DNA of 54,833 nt, from NCBI RefSeq assembly GCF_000430725.1, contig NZ_AUMO01000069.1, forward strand, positions 1 to 54,833. Direction: 5' to 3'. Under the pieces are notes generated by a model. It was given only the letters and a program-made list of their open reading frames with translations, searched no databases and was not told where the DNA came from. Positions 8,901-16,578 of this stretch are shown in pieces. Source of the stretch: Azohydromonas australica DSM 1124 (GTDB lineage Bacteria; Pseudomonadota; Gammaproteobacteria; Burkholderiales; Burkholderiaceae_C). Made by a program: the position numbers and the translations under genes. The first letter of the stretch is position 1; each line of letters begins with the position of its first letter.

Positions 8901-9606
8901 AGGCAACTACATCATCTTTAGTGCAGGTGTCGGCGAACTTCCCGAAACTGAAGATGACTACTAACGCGAGGACGAAACCAACGGCCAGCCAAGGCATGCC
9001 CAGCACCGATCCGACTTTGCGTAAAGCCTGGACTTTGTAGAGCACCAGTGCAGCCAAAACCGTCACCAGTAATGCCGGCGCTAACCTCGGCTCCGAAGCG
9101 TGTGGCAAGGAGATGGGGTCAAGATCGTGGACGGCTGCCGGCGGCTGAACCAATTGTGAGCCCGGCCATCCGATCCGGTACAGACCGAAGGCGTTCTCGC
9201 CAAGATCCACCAGAAGGAGAGCCAGTATTGGTAACGCTAGTCCCCATAGGCATACGTGCTCGCCTGCTAGAACGGTAGGCGCGGCATCGCCAGCGACCGC
9301 ATCGGCTAGTCTCAGTGCGATGGTCAGCAGCAGTGCACTATAAAAAGGAACAAACAATAGGCTGTCGAGACCAAGGTAAGCCCGTGCCGCGACCGTGCGC
9401 TGGCTCAGGTCCCACAAGCCGAGCATGGCATTCGCTGCTCCGCCCGTTTGGTGATCCATCCACCCTAGGAAATCCTCAATGCCCCAACCGCCAGGAACAT
9501 CAAGTACAGCGCCAATGAGCATCAAGACCAATGCCACGGATGTAGTGCCTGTCGCAAGATAACCGAGCCCATGTCCACTTGTTGGTGCTTGCAAGCTGGC
9601 TGGCAT
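5947..9606 (-). CDS. Large polytopic patatin-like phospholipase
   Basis: The product (1219 residues from ATG 9606; an in-frame ATG at 9708 would add 34) is a predicted lipid acyl hydrolase. The first 700 or so residues contain many hydrophobic segments, for example VALVLMLIGAVL, LLFVPFYSALLLTIAL and LLLLAGMLFALFACGIAVW, so it is an inner-membrane protein. The C-terminal patatin domain shows the oxyanion loop GGGIRA (about 743), the nucleophile elbow GVSGG (about 775) and the catalytic Asp in ADGGYFDNSG (about 976). All parts of the Ser-Asp dyad are present. The start at 9606 was chosen for its AGGGGA site six bases upstream. Neighbours are secreted HExxH and Het-C-like proteins. Most patatins lack such a long membrane part; the arrangement would place lipase activity at the membrane. 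Whether it acts on own or foreign lipids is unknown. Confidence 0.88.
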   Translation of the reverse strand: MPASLQAPTSGHGLGYLATGTTSVALVLMLIGAVLDVPGGWGIEDFLGWMDHQTGGAANAMLGLWDLSQRTVAARAYLGLDSLLFVPFYSALLLTIALRLADAVAGDAAPTVLAGEHVCLWGLALPILALLLVDLGENAFGLYRIGWPGSQLVQPPAAVHDLDPISLPHASEPRLAPALLVTVLAALVLYKVQALRKVGSVLGMPWLAVGFVLALVVIFSFGKFADTCTKDDVVASLPWWPDRLGCGSHSGKQFLIKVIFFMLSAGAVIWLFGIRLGAAATQAQRSARDALRTAIWDMLARSRYVLIALAMMAVLSVGMDQGRDVVYAIASTPLRMGAIEGPQRPNNLLLLAGMLFALFACGIAVWLMVFSSWLWTRSVCQIQHVGTLPIQKGTSSRAEDLFAKQWARLLGFMPAFLVAVLCAGVIHDIMSAHGSGVAREWIVPTLVALLLGLTSVALGILFLWNRGAASETYYYNCLTWRDWGIQAGFWRNSSKKHGEATRAHKLHFFGKVTPYSLPLLLTLVMLLLRTIDALPPGIPDATDYVPSLSLAVILCAIALWLCFFGWLSIAEVSRSIPWVGILILIIGFLGAKGWTANHQVWPAIGPTGANPLGSLQMLLFSTFLAAVLLLGYWWAMTMMRQSATGQPNVRKRNGVQSLVRLTLPPLGLLGLVTLTLWGGDRWASNRQPLDKKHVAADPRQTLDVSLVNWLEALCQAKEKGDPCTSSSLVKADGTLPVYFVSTEGGGIRAAAWTALVLQRFAAQDPDFLRRTFSISGVSGGAVGAAVLRACTENGQIQKSCVLKFARTDLLTPLLSAWLFEDALARVLPTRWCDTPGCGFLSRGAWFEQVIEGGTAGMRRGLAESRAEGQHVPFLLLNATWVESGERAIASDLIIDSRQFRGAKDQLGITGHDLALDAAAHNAARFPYVNAIGALMATEEACRDRADERAPGAAMAAGTNQNASKPTKPLKTCGHLADGGYFDNSGAQSTIDVLHAFQRCLLVMPGDLDAKLYERCAKMDKGQRQWLRDRLVPQVLMVRNGAAPPPLQKDACPVFSNRPPDAAGIAGGSQASCPTDARDMSYRPERPICSRSTDLFMDFIGPGLAVLNVSGIGANGILAEARQVHAVQTLRMAIGHVRPSLPPVRVLNLVADGIRYPLGWHLSPLAIEGMEKQARRCAEVKSEELAVQGSVAPGGAVPSPPNAVQQERVAPIADPLVRSR

Positions 9607-10120
9607 GCCGATCCCCTTTTCAAAACACCAGCGTGCACTCGTCGTGCCAGTAACCGGCTGCTGGTAAACCGGGTGACCTAATTGCCGAGGCGGCCTTGCA
9701 TCGTCCAATTTTCAGGTCACACTACATTTGGAAAATCGCCGGCACGATGACGTAACGATGCCTGCCGTTCATCAAGGCTGCCAGTCGCTTTTCTTTCATG
9801 CTATATTTCTAATGTTTTTTGCCACGTGACTAAAGTCAGTAGTGCAGATTGGAGCATTCTAATAACATTAAGCAAGTTTTTATAAATCTGGAGATAAGGT
9901 TTGGTTGTCGTCGATGTTATGGATAAAGTGTAGGCAATGCAGCAATGTTTCGCACCGTCGAGAGTCGCAGCGTGGGTTAATCCAGGCGACCCGCGAGGGC
10001 CCGATACTTCGCCTCAACAATCCGAGAAATGTCCATCTCCGCACTGCGGACGGCAGCATAAAATTGCACTATTTAATTCTGCTGGATTCTCGGGTTGCAT
10101 ACAAAGTTAGCCTGCGCTTA
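9607..10120. other. Intergenic, AT-rich upstream region
   Basis: This lies upstream of the patatin gene and downstream of the minus-strand HEIGH gene. The stretch 9790-9900 is AT-rich and may contain promoters, but I found no strong -35/-10 pair, no hairpin and no believable ORF. Confidence 0.4.
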
Positions 10121-10963
10121 TTACTTATGGTAGAGGGGTGCAGGATTTGTACCTCGGCGCCGCGCTTCCTCGAAAGCTTTAAGAAGGTACCGAGTCGACT
10201 CGGTGTTTTGGATGAGGTCCGCGACGCGAAGGATTCGCCAAGCGAGGTTGGGATGGCTGTAGCCATTGTCGAAGTAAACCGACGGCTTGCCGACGGCAAA
10301 AGCTCCGAACTCATCAAGCGTCCGGAAGGCCTGCATGTTCCAGCTGAGCTTTCCCAGTTCCATCACGACCCAGTTGGCGGCAAGCGAGACGTCTCCCACA
10401 GGCATTTGTTTGGCGCGTGTCTTCAGCACTTCCGCAGCGAAGTCGTCGGCCTCTTCTTCTGCCGCCTTTGCCCGGCTTGGTTCGACATTCAGCTGAGACA
10501 TTTCTCCATTGCGGAACGCGGCGCCAGGAGTTCCTTTCCTCAAGTGTCCGATTTCGTGCAGGAGGATGAAGATAAGGAACTGGTCGGTGTCCAGCGTCAT
10601 CCTTCCCGGTCCTGTCGAGTTCCTGAGAATCCACTCGTCCAGCACAGACGGGCTGACGAAGACACACCGACATCCTCTGGGAACTGACGCTGGGGTGACG
10701 ATGCTCCCTGGACGACCTTCAACGAGATAGACCGGGACTCGCTCCCCCGAGGAGCCGTCAATTGGGCTCCAGGCCGGTACGAGGTGCGGCACGCCGTCCG
10801 GTACCAGTTTCGATACGGTCGCGATGGCGCGTTCGGCTGTGGCATGCCCTTGCGCAGCATGCTGCAGACCGCGTTCCGTCACTGGGTCCGCATGGCACAC
10901 GTAGGAGACAAGGAGTGCTCCAGCGGACAGGAAGGGTGTTATGCCAATCCTGAGCAAACGCAT
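10121..10963 (-). CDS. Secreted putative zinc metallopeptidase (HEIGH), paralogue of the 4370 gene
   Basis: A 280-residue protein with a Sec-type signal peptide (residues 1-25, cleavage near VCHA-DP). HEIGH lies at 136-140 in a hydrophobic helix, with EEEAD at 169-173 as probable downstream acidic ligand. Shared landmarks with the product of 4370-5332 include RGLQH near the mature start, VYLVEGRPGSIVTP, CRCVFV, LNVEPSRAKAAEEEAD, SHPNLAWRI and a C-terminal LLKAFEEARRRG. Divergence is high enough that the two genes are old duplicates or separate arrivals. It is transcribed divergently from the Het-C-like/HELWH pair across an 81-bp gap. AAGGAA lies a few bases before the ATG at 10963. Confidence 0.78.
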   Translation of the reverse strand: MRLLRIGITPFLSAGALLVSYVCHADPVTERGLQHAAQGHATAERAIATVSKLVPDGVPHLVPAWSPIDGSSGERVPVYLVEGRPGSIVTPASVPRGCRCVFVSPSVLDEWILRNSTGPGRMTLDTDQFLIFILLHEIGHLRKGTPGAAFRNGEMSQLNVEPSRAKAAEEEADDFAAEVLKTRAKQMPVGDVSLAANWVVMELGKLSWNMQAFRTLDEFGAFAVGKPSVYFDNGYSHPNLAWRILRVADLIQNTESTRYLLKAFEEARRRGTNPAPLYHK

Positions 10964-11044
10964 GTGATTTCCTTAAAACGCGCCGTCGATAGACATCGAT
11001 GCTGCACTGCGCTGATACTCCGCTGAACGCAAGGAGGAGGAACG

Positions 11045-11920
11045 GTGAAACCTGAAACTGCCTTTTGGGTTGGAGCTTGCTTGGTCGCGGCGTTGACCAG
11101 TGCTCAGGGACAGACTTCTAATGCCTCGGAGCCTCCCCCACCATCGATTGAGGTTCCTGACCTGCGAACGGTAAATCCAGTTGTCGTCTGCGGCAACTGT
11201 GACCAGCCCTTCGACACGAGCACTCACAAGGAGGTCCTGCAAGGGCTGGTGTCGAACAAGTACATCGGCGAACTGCGCAAGGCGCTGTACTGGCAGGACA
11301 CCTACCACCAGTCCAAGTCCAAAGCGCATTTTGACAACTGCGCTTTCAACGAAGCCGTCGGGTACATGGAAAGTCTTCTTGCCGAAGTCGACAGCCATGT
11401 TCAATCAGCGAAGGTAGCCAACGAGCAAGGTGATGCGGCGTCCGCAGACGCTGCCCTGGTAAAGGCATTTTTCGCCTTAGGACAGACCCTGCACGGAGTC
11501 CAAGACTTCTACGCGCACACCAACTACGTCGAGTTGAGCGTCTCCCAGGTCAAGAAGTCGACAGATATCGAGGTGATCGCTCCTTGGAAGCCCGAGGGGA
11601 AACAGCGCATCGCCGAATTGGTCAGCAAGCCTCCAGGCAAGGCGTTGGTTTCCGGTGTTGTTTTCTGGGGCTTCCCGCAGATATGTCCAAACGGCACCCT
11701 GTCACATAAGGACATGGCCAAGGACAAGGCAACCACAACCAGTGGAATGCTCAAAGTCGCCCATTTGCAGAACCGGAACCAATACCAGATTGCGGTTCAA
11801 CTGGCCCGGGAGGCATCACAAGAGCTCATTGACTACGCGTTTCGGAAGTGGCCTCTGATGAAGAAGGCGAACGGGGAAAACGTGGCATTCGAGGTATTGG
11901 TCGACCGGCGGGGGCTCTGA
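11045..11920 (+). CDS. Secreted Het-C / zinc-phospholipase-C-like protein
   Basis: The 291-residue product has an N-terminal signal peptide (about 1-22, ending SAQGQ). The central helical part contains YHQSKSKAHFDNCAF (about 87-101), with a His-Phe-Asp core, and LGQTLHGVQDFYAHTNYVEL (about 145-164), which supplies HxxxDFxxH. This pairing of motifs is what I remember from Het-C-related and zinc-dependent phospholipase-C-like proteins, where these residues bind metal. That assignment is inference. Translation starts at GTG 11045 behind a strong AGGAGGAG site. The stop is only two bases from the next ATG, so the gene is very likely translationally coupled to the HELWH protein. Confidence 0.65.
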   Translation: MKPETAFWVGACLVAALTSAQGQTSNASEPPPPSIEVPDLRTVNPVVVCGNCDQPFDTSTHKEVLQGLVSNKYIGELRKALYWQDTYHQSKSKAHFDNCAFNEAVGYMESLLAEVDSHVQSAKVANEQGDAASADAALVKAFFALGQTLHGVQDFYAHTNYVELSVSQVKKSTDIEVIAPWKPEGKQRIAELVSKPPGKALVSGVVFWGFPQICPNGTLSHKDMAKDKATTTSGMLKVAHLQNRNQYQIAVQLAREASQELIDYAFRKWPLMKKANGENVAFEVLVDRRGL

Positions 11921-11922
11921 CC

Positions 11923-13068
11923 ATGCGGCTACGCAGTTGGCCTGCCATCGTAGCGTCATTACTTCTGGCGGGCACCTCGGCCGGCGCTCAGACGCCGCCC
12001 TCATGCAGGCTCGATGCAGAAGGGGCCGCAGCGGCGGGAAGGACCATTCGGATGGCACTCAAGGCCTACGCGGACTTGGGCACGCCGTTGCCCATCGACG
12101 ACGTTCAAGTCAACCCCGGCTCGGTGCAGCTTCCGCCCAGGACCCTGGGCGTGTATGTGCTTTCCGATGCGTCAAAAAGTGCAGTTGGGAAAGATGGTTG
12201 CATTGCCAACGAGCCCGCATTGGTGAAAGGCGATGAGCTTGACACCAACAGCATCCGCGGTGGCTGCGTAGCAGCCTCCGACAGGTTGGAGGTCCGGTGC
12301 TCGTCAAGTGCAGTGCAGCTATTTGGTAAGCAAGGAACGCGACCAAGCCTTGCGAATCCATCTCTGCTCTATCTGCTTTCGCATGAACTCTGGCACATCA
12401 AGCAACGACGGCCGGGCGAGTACGCGGGCCGAGTTGAATTCATCGACTTGAAGCAACCGCGCGGCGTGAAACTGCAGATTTTGCGCGATTCTTGTGAGCC
12501 GGGGTTGACCAAGGCTGAAGAGGAGGCAGACCGTAACGCCGTTCGAGTCCTGGCGAAGCTGCTGCCGGATCCACCATATCGCGAGCTCACCTTCTCACCT
12601 CAGGGCTCTGTCCTTTGGGGTGCTGATCAACTGAACTTGGCGGCAAACACCTGGCGCAAGACAGTTCTGGAGCGGGAGTTCATCAGCCAAGCAAAGCCTC
12701 ACAAGAGCTTCATCCCTACCGAGTTTCCAACGCCGCCCGCGATGGTGACGAAGAACGCCAAGGTCTTCGTATGCGACGTACTGACAAAGCAGTCTGGCGC
12801 AGTGGCCTACCCTGGACGAGCCGCCACACATCCGGCGCTCGAACTTCGCATGCAGCGGGTGGCTGAGGCGCTTCGCTCCTTGGCATCCGGACTGCCGAAA
12901 GCGGGGGCAAGAGAAGAATACAAGCCCATTGCCGTGCTCCAGGAACAGGTGAGCGACATCCTCACCTTCATGTATCGCGAGACAGGCGTCTATCTGGAGG
13001 CCGTGCAGGGTGCCATCTGCACCAGGGTAAACAGCGACCGCCCAGCAGAAGGCTGTGCGGCGAAGTGA
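11923..13068 (+). CDS. Secreted putative metallopeptidase (HELWH)
   Basis: Using ATG 11923, the product is 381 residues with a signal peptide (1-22, LLLAGTSAGAQ). HELWH at 154-158 follows a hydrophobic stretch (LLYLLS), and EEEAD lies at 199-203, so the architecture echoes the HEVGH and HEIGH proteins nearby although overall sequence is different. Eight or so Cys residues in the mature part suggest disulfides and a periplasmic or external location. An upstream in-frame start at 11848 would lie inside the preceding gene and destroy the signal peptide, so it was rejected. The two-base spacing from the Het-C-like gene argues for a shared function. Confidence 0.72.
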   Translation: MRLRSWPAIVASLLLAGTSAGAQTPPSCRLDAEGAAAAGRTIRMALKAYADLGTPLPIDDVQVNPGSVQLPPRTLGVYVLSDASKSAVGKDGCIANEPALVKGDELDTNSIRGGCVAASDRLEVRCSSSAVQLFGKQGTRPSLANPSLLYLLSHELWHIKQRRPGEYAGRVEFIDLKQPRGVKLQILRDSCEPGLTKAEEEADRNAVRVLAKLLPDPPYRELTFSPQGSVLWGADQLNLAANTWRKTVLEREFISQAKPHKSFIPTEFPTPPAMVTKNAKVFVCDVLTKQSGAVAYPGRAATHPALELRMQRVAEALRSLASGLPKAGAREEYKPIAVLQEQVSDILTFMYRETGVYLEAVQGAICTRVNSDRPAEGCAAK

Positions 13069-14190
13069 GGGATGCTGGGGCAAGTCAGGCGAAGCGCTGT
13101 GGCACAACTCAAGTTGGTCACGAGCTCGACATAAGCAACATACCTGAAAACAATCAACCCTAAAACTACCACAGCCCCCTGCTGCTCTAACTACTACGAG
13201 CCCAAGCCCTTCCCACTCAACAGCTCCACCCCTCCTGCCCCGCCCTTTTCCCCCTATCCCCACCTCGAAGCCCAGGGCCGCGAAAACGGTCCAGGCTGAA
13301 CGGGCCAGCGGTCTTGCCCTGACGCCCCTCACAGCCACGGCGCGCAGGAGAGACACGGCTGGGCCTCGGCCTGCCTCAAAGGGGCCAAGCCTCGAAGGAG
13401 CCCGTGGCTCGGCAGGAAGGCGGACTTCCCCTCCCCGCTTTCAACAGCGCGGCCGGAACAGAGAGGCACAAGAATGTCCGGGGTGGGCTCCGGTATGTTG
13501 TAAACACTGGGCTGGAAGTCGCCAACAGCGCGTTTGCCATCGTCTGCTCTGGCGCGTGGCTGCTTGAAAGGTGGTTCGGCAGACCACGAACCCAAAGTGA
13601 TGGTTCCTGTGCGAGAACAGGTTTCGGGGCCGTTTGCGGCCTGGTCGTCTGCAGCTATGCCGCCGCGGCACGAGCGGCTACAGCGTCGTTGCCGCACAGA
13701 AACCGTCACTTTGCCTCGCACGCTCCCCGGTGGCCAAAGTGGAAGCCGGACAGTCTGGCCGCTAGCGGTGCCGGCTCGAGCGTCCACCATCGGCCCGGGC
13801 CTCTGCACCCGGCGTCGGCCTCAAAGCACCAAATGCATCTGTTTCTGCGTACCGGATCCCCCAATGCCTGGAGCCCAGCGGCCGCGCTGCTCGTTGACGG
13901 GAGTACTCGTGGCTGGTCGAGTACTGCACCGCCGGCATTCGCCTGAAGCGGCGAATGGGTCCGGACAGCGGCTTCGACACGATGCGCTTCTGAAGCACTC
14001 GTCAGGAACAGCCCCCGACCTGCATCCGTTTCTACGCATCGCCGCTACGAGATCCGCGGGTGTCACTACCAGCAGCGCGCAGGCCTTCACTGGAAGCTGA
14101 GGTAACACGTTCTGATTGCTGTTGAACCGGCACCGTGTGCCCTGTCCAGCGAATCAAAAACCGTCACCTCAACCGCCCTGGTTTGGTCAA
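13069..14190. other. Long gap without a supported gene
   Basis: About 1.1 kb between the HELWH gene and the first iteron. Several open frames exist on both strands, but all are rich in Arg, Pro, Ala and Ser and lack recognisable motifs or good ribosome binding sites, as expected of chance frames in GC-rich DNA. A pyrimidine-rich tract occupies 13170-13265. I see no tRNA, no clear hairpin and no IS end. Confidence 0.45.
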
Positions 14191-14601
14191 GGTTGCAAAA
14201 AATGATTCTCTGCGGGGCTTCCACAACGGCAGATCGCAGAGGTCAGTGGTCCTCTGCCAAGTAGTTCAACGGGTCCGTGCAGGGCGAGCGCGCGTAGGCG
14301 GCACCGATCAGGCCCAGCAACCGGGCCAGCTAGCCCTGCAACACGTCGCGCTGCACGTCGGAGGTTGCAGTTTCTGATTGCAGGCCAGCTTGTGGCACGT
14401 TCTATGGTTGCAGTTTTCTGATCGCTGCTACTTTCCGTGTCTCCAAGGGCCGCAAAGGTTGCAACTATTGATCGTTGGGATCGCTTTGGCTTCAACAGCG
14501 ACTTGGCGTGGTGAAGACGTTGGCTCATCAAGGTTGCTTTACAGTCAACCGTTGCAACCTTAGCCAGCTTGAGAGGGCAACGAGGTAGCAACTTTTGATT
14601 C
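14191..14601 (+). repeat. Iteron cluster of the replication origin (forward copies)
   Basis: Copies of an 18-19 bp motif GGTTGCA-N5/6-TGATYS occur at 14191-14208, 14363-14380, 14406-14424, 14457-14474 and (GGTAGCA variant) 14584-14601. An inverted pair of the core, AAGGTTGC at 14530-14537 and GCAACCTT at 14554-14561, lies among them. Such degenerate iterons upstream of a Rep gene are typical binding sites of Rep_3-type initiators. Spacing is irregular (about 170, 43, 51 and 127 bp start to start). Confidence 0.75.
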
Positions 14602-14883
14602 CGTGCAGAGCACGGAGCACATCGACATGGCCCGTCCAGTGCTTCATCGCTGATCGGCGGGCCTGGAACATTACCTACTGCAGGCTTCAGCAGCGGCTTT
14701 CGCCCCTCTTGGAGCCTAGCAGCTGAACAGCACGCCAAGCCCACACCCGCAATGTCCTGCTCCGGCTGATTCGTGCACGCCACGCAGCCTGCTCATGCGG
14801 CGCCGACGTGCGCTCCCGGCGCGTCACAGCCAAGCTGTCGAGGGCCATGTGGACTCCTGAGTCGACACTGCTGGCGCCTACTC

Positions 14884-14935
14884 ATATCCACAAACCTAAA
14901 GAATCAAAAGCGCGCACCTTCCACTCATATCCACA
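14884..14935 (+). promoter_or_regulatory. Two DnaA-box-like sites
   Basis: ATATCCACA occurs at 14884-14892 and again at 14927-14935, each within the larger repeat ACTCATATCCACA. This is one mismatch from the DnaA box consensus TTATCCACA. The position between the iteron groups and the rep gene fits host DnaA loading at oriV. Confidence 0.6.
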
Positions 14936-14943
14936 GCCCCAAA

Positions 14944-14983
14944 CAATCATTTCCTGCAACCTGAAGAATCATTCTATGCAACC
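14944..14983 (-). repeat. Two iterons in inverse orientation
   Basis: On the minus strand, GGTTGCAGGAAATGATTG (14944-14961) and GGTTGCATAGAATGATTC (14966-14983) are two tandem copies of the same 18-bp iteron with a 22-bp period. They match the forward copy at 14191-14208 (GGTTGCAAAAAATGATTC) better than other copies do. Lying close to the rep promoter and opposite in direction to the distal set, they may serve autorepression or handcuffing. Confidence 0.75.
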
Positions 14984-15196
14984 TTGCATGCTCTAAGTCC
15001 TTGATCCGCAAAGACTTTTCGGACCGTAAAGGTATAAAACGAAAAGGTTTTCTAAATCTAAAACAGGCAGCCCTGTCTCGAAGGAGCCTTGGAACGGCTT
15101 TTGTTGGGCATGGTTGCAGCGATGACACAGCCTGCCCTGCGGGCCCCAGTGTGCCGGTTACACTGACCGGCGAAGTTGAAACCATAGGAGCGCAGC

Positions 15197-16507
15197 GTGA
15201 CCGCACAGGGGCGCGAGGACGTCACACCATCGGACGCGGTTGGCCGAACGCCAGCGGAGTCGCGCCCGGGGCAGGACGTTTTCCGCAAGACTGTCTATGT
15301 CGTCCATAGCCGGCCTACCAAGCAGCTCACCCTCGTGCAGAAGAAGCTGGCCAACGCTTGGCTCAAGCACGCGGTCACGTTCACACCGGACCAGGATGGC
15401 TGGTGGGAAATCCCCATTGGGCTTCTGCGGGAGGAAATCAACTTTCCTTCCACCAACACCCAATACCTGAAGGAAGCGGCGCGGGCGCTGGTGCAGATTG
15501 CCTTCGAGTGGGATCTTTTGGCGCCCGAGAACAAGCGCATTGGCTGGCAGACGCAGGTGCTTTTTCCGGCGATCGCCATCGTCCATGGCTGCATCCGGTT
15601 CAAGATCAGCACCGACATCTACAAGGAACTGCACCGGCCGGAAATTTACGCTCTTATCGACATGAGCATCGTGAGGCGGCTCAATAGCGTCGCCGCCATG
15701 TGCATATGGGAGTTCTGCGTGCGCTTCGAGAATATCGGGCATACACCTTCGATGCCATGGCAGCAATTTCGCGACGTCGTGCTCGGCGAGCAGGGCGAGA
15801 AGAAGACGCTGGAGCAGTACAAGTTCATGAAGCTCCGCGTGCTGAGCAAGGCGATCAAGGAGATCAACGAGTGCTCTGACCACGAGATTGCGCTGGTCGA
15901 GAAGACAGCGGGGCGGCGTGTCGCGGCGATTCACTTCACCGTTCGACGCAAGAACACCGGAGTTCCAGAAGGAGAACTGGCGGCCCAGAAAGCGGTTGCC
16001 AGGATGATCCAGCTTGGACTTCCGCGTACCGAAGCGCGGCGCCTAGCTTCTTCACATCCCCTGCGTGCCCTCAACGGTGCACTGGAATATACGGAGCGCC
16101 GTCTTGCCGATCCGTCTCAGCCGAAGATCGAGCAGTCCGCAGCTTATTTCCGCAAGGCGCTGGAGCAGGGCTACGGTGCACCTGTCGATATGGCAGAAAC
16201 GGCCACCGCGCCAGGAAACAATGGCAAGCGCAAGGCTGAAAGGCAGTTCGACATTGATGAGGCTTTCAGCCAGTACCGGCGGGAGCAGGCTCGCGACTAT
16301 TTCGCTCAACTTGAGGATGACGAGAAAAAAGAACTGCTCCGCCGCTACAACGAGCAACAAGAGCACGATCGTTTGCGTGTCAAATCGCGGCAGACCAAGA
16401 TTGCAGAGACCGCTTTTATGAACTGGCTTGCCAAAGATACTTGGGGGGCGTCTTCTGCTGAGGACAAGTTGAAGTTTTCCGTAGAACTTCTAGCACGAAA
16501 GCAGTAG
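15197..16507 (+). CDS. Replication initiation protein, Rep_3 / RepB-like
   Basis: The 436-residue protein would bind the upstream iterons and open the origin. Residues of about 28-260 have the look of the two winged-helix domains of Rep_3 initiators: LVQKKLANAWLKHA, then WEIPIGLLREEINFPS, YLKEAARALVQIAFEW, IDMSIVRRLNSVAAMCIWEF and KFMKLRVLSKAIKEINE. The C-terminal 150 residues are charged and helical. Translation starts at GTG 15197, with AGGAG seven bases upstream. The gene follows the iteron array directly. It is longer than small-plasmid Rep proteins and similar in size to initiators of broad-host-range betaproteobacterial plasmids. Confidence 0.85.
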   Translation: MTAQGREDVTPSDAVGRTPAESRPGQDVFRKTVYVVHSRPTKQLTLVQKKLANAWLKHAVTFTPDQDGWWEIPIGLLREEINFPSTNTQYLKEAARALVQIAFEWDLLAPENKRIGWQTQVLFPAIAIVHGCIRFKISTDIYKELHRPEIYALIDMSIVRRLNSVAAMCIWEFCVRFENIGHTPSMPWQQFRDVVLGEQGEKKTLEQYKFMKLRVLSKAIKEINECSDHEIALVEKTAGRRVAAIHFTVRRKNTGVPEGELAAQKAVARMIQLGLPRTEARRLASSHPLRALNGALEYTERRLADPSQPKIEQSAAYFRKALEQGYGAPVDMAETATAPGNNGKRKAERQFDIDEAFSQYRREQARDYFAQLEDDEKKELLRRYNEQQEHDRLRVKSRQTKIAETAFMNWLAKDTWGASSAEDKLKFSVELLARKQ

Positions 16508-16578
16508 CCAATTAACTAGAGCGGCTGCATGAATTTGTTGAGGAATAACCTTTTCCAGGTTTTGGAGAATTTGATTAT

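Larger units (their letters stand above)
14186..15196. other. Plasmid replication origin (oriV) region
   Basis: Iterons in two orientations, DnaA-like boxes and an AT-rich segment (about 14995-15062) containing GTATAAAACG and a GAAAAGGTTTTC partial palindrome together make up an iteron-type origin just upstream of the initiator gene. A -10-like TATAAA lies at about 15033. No gene is seen in this interval. Confidence 0.7.

Noticed and set aside
11848..11922. Upstream in-frame start for the HELWH protein
   Set aside because: It would sit inside the Het-C-like gene and hide the signal peptide; ATG 11923 gives a clean signal and two-base coupling.
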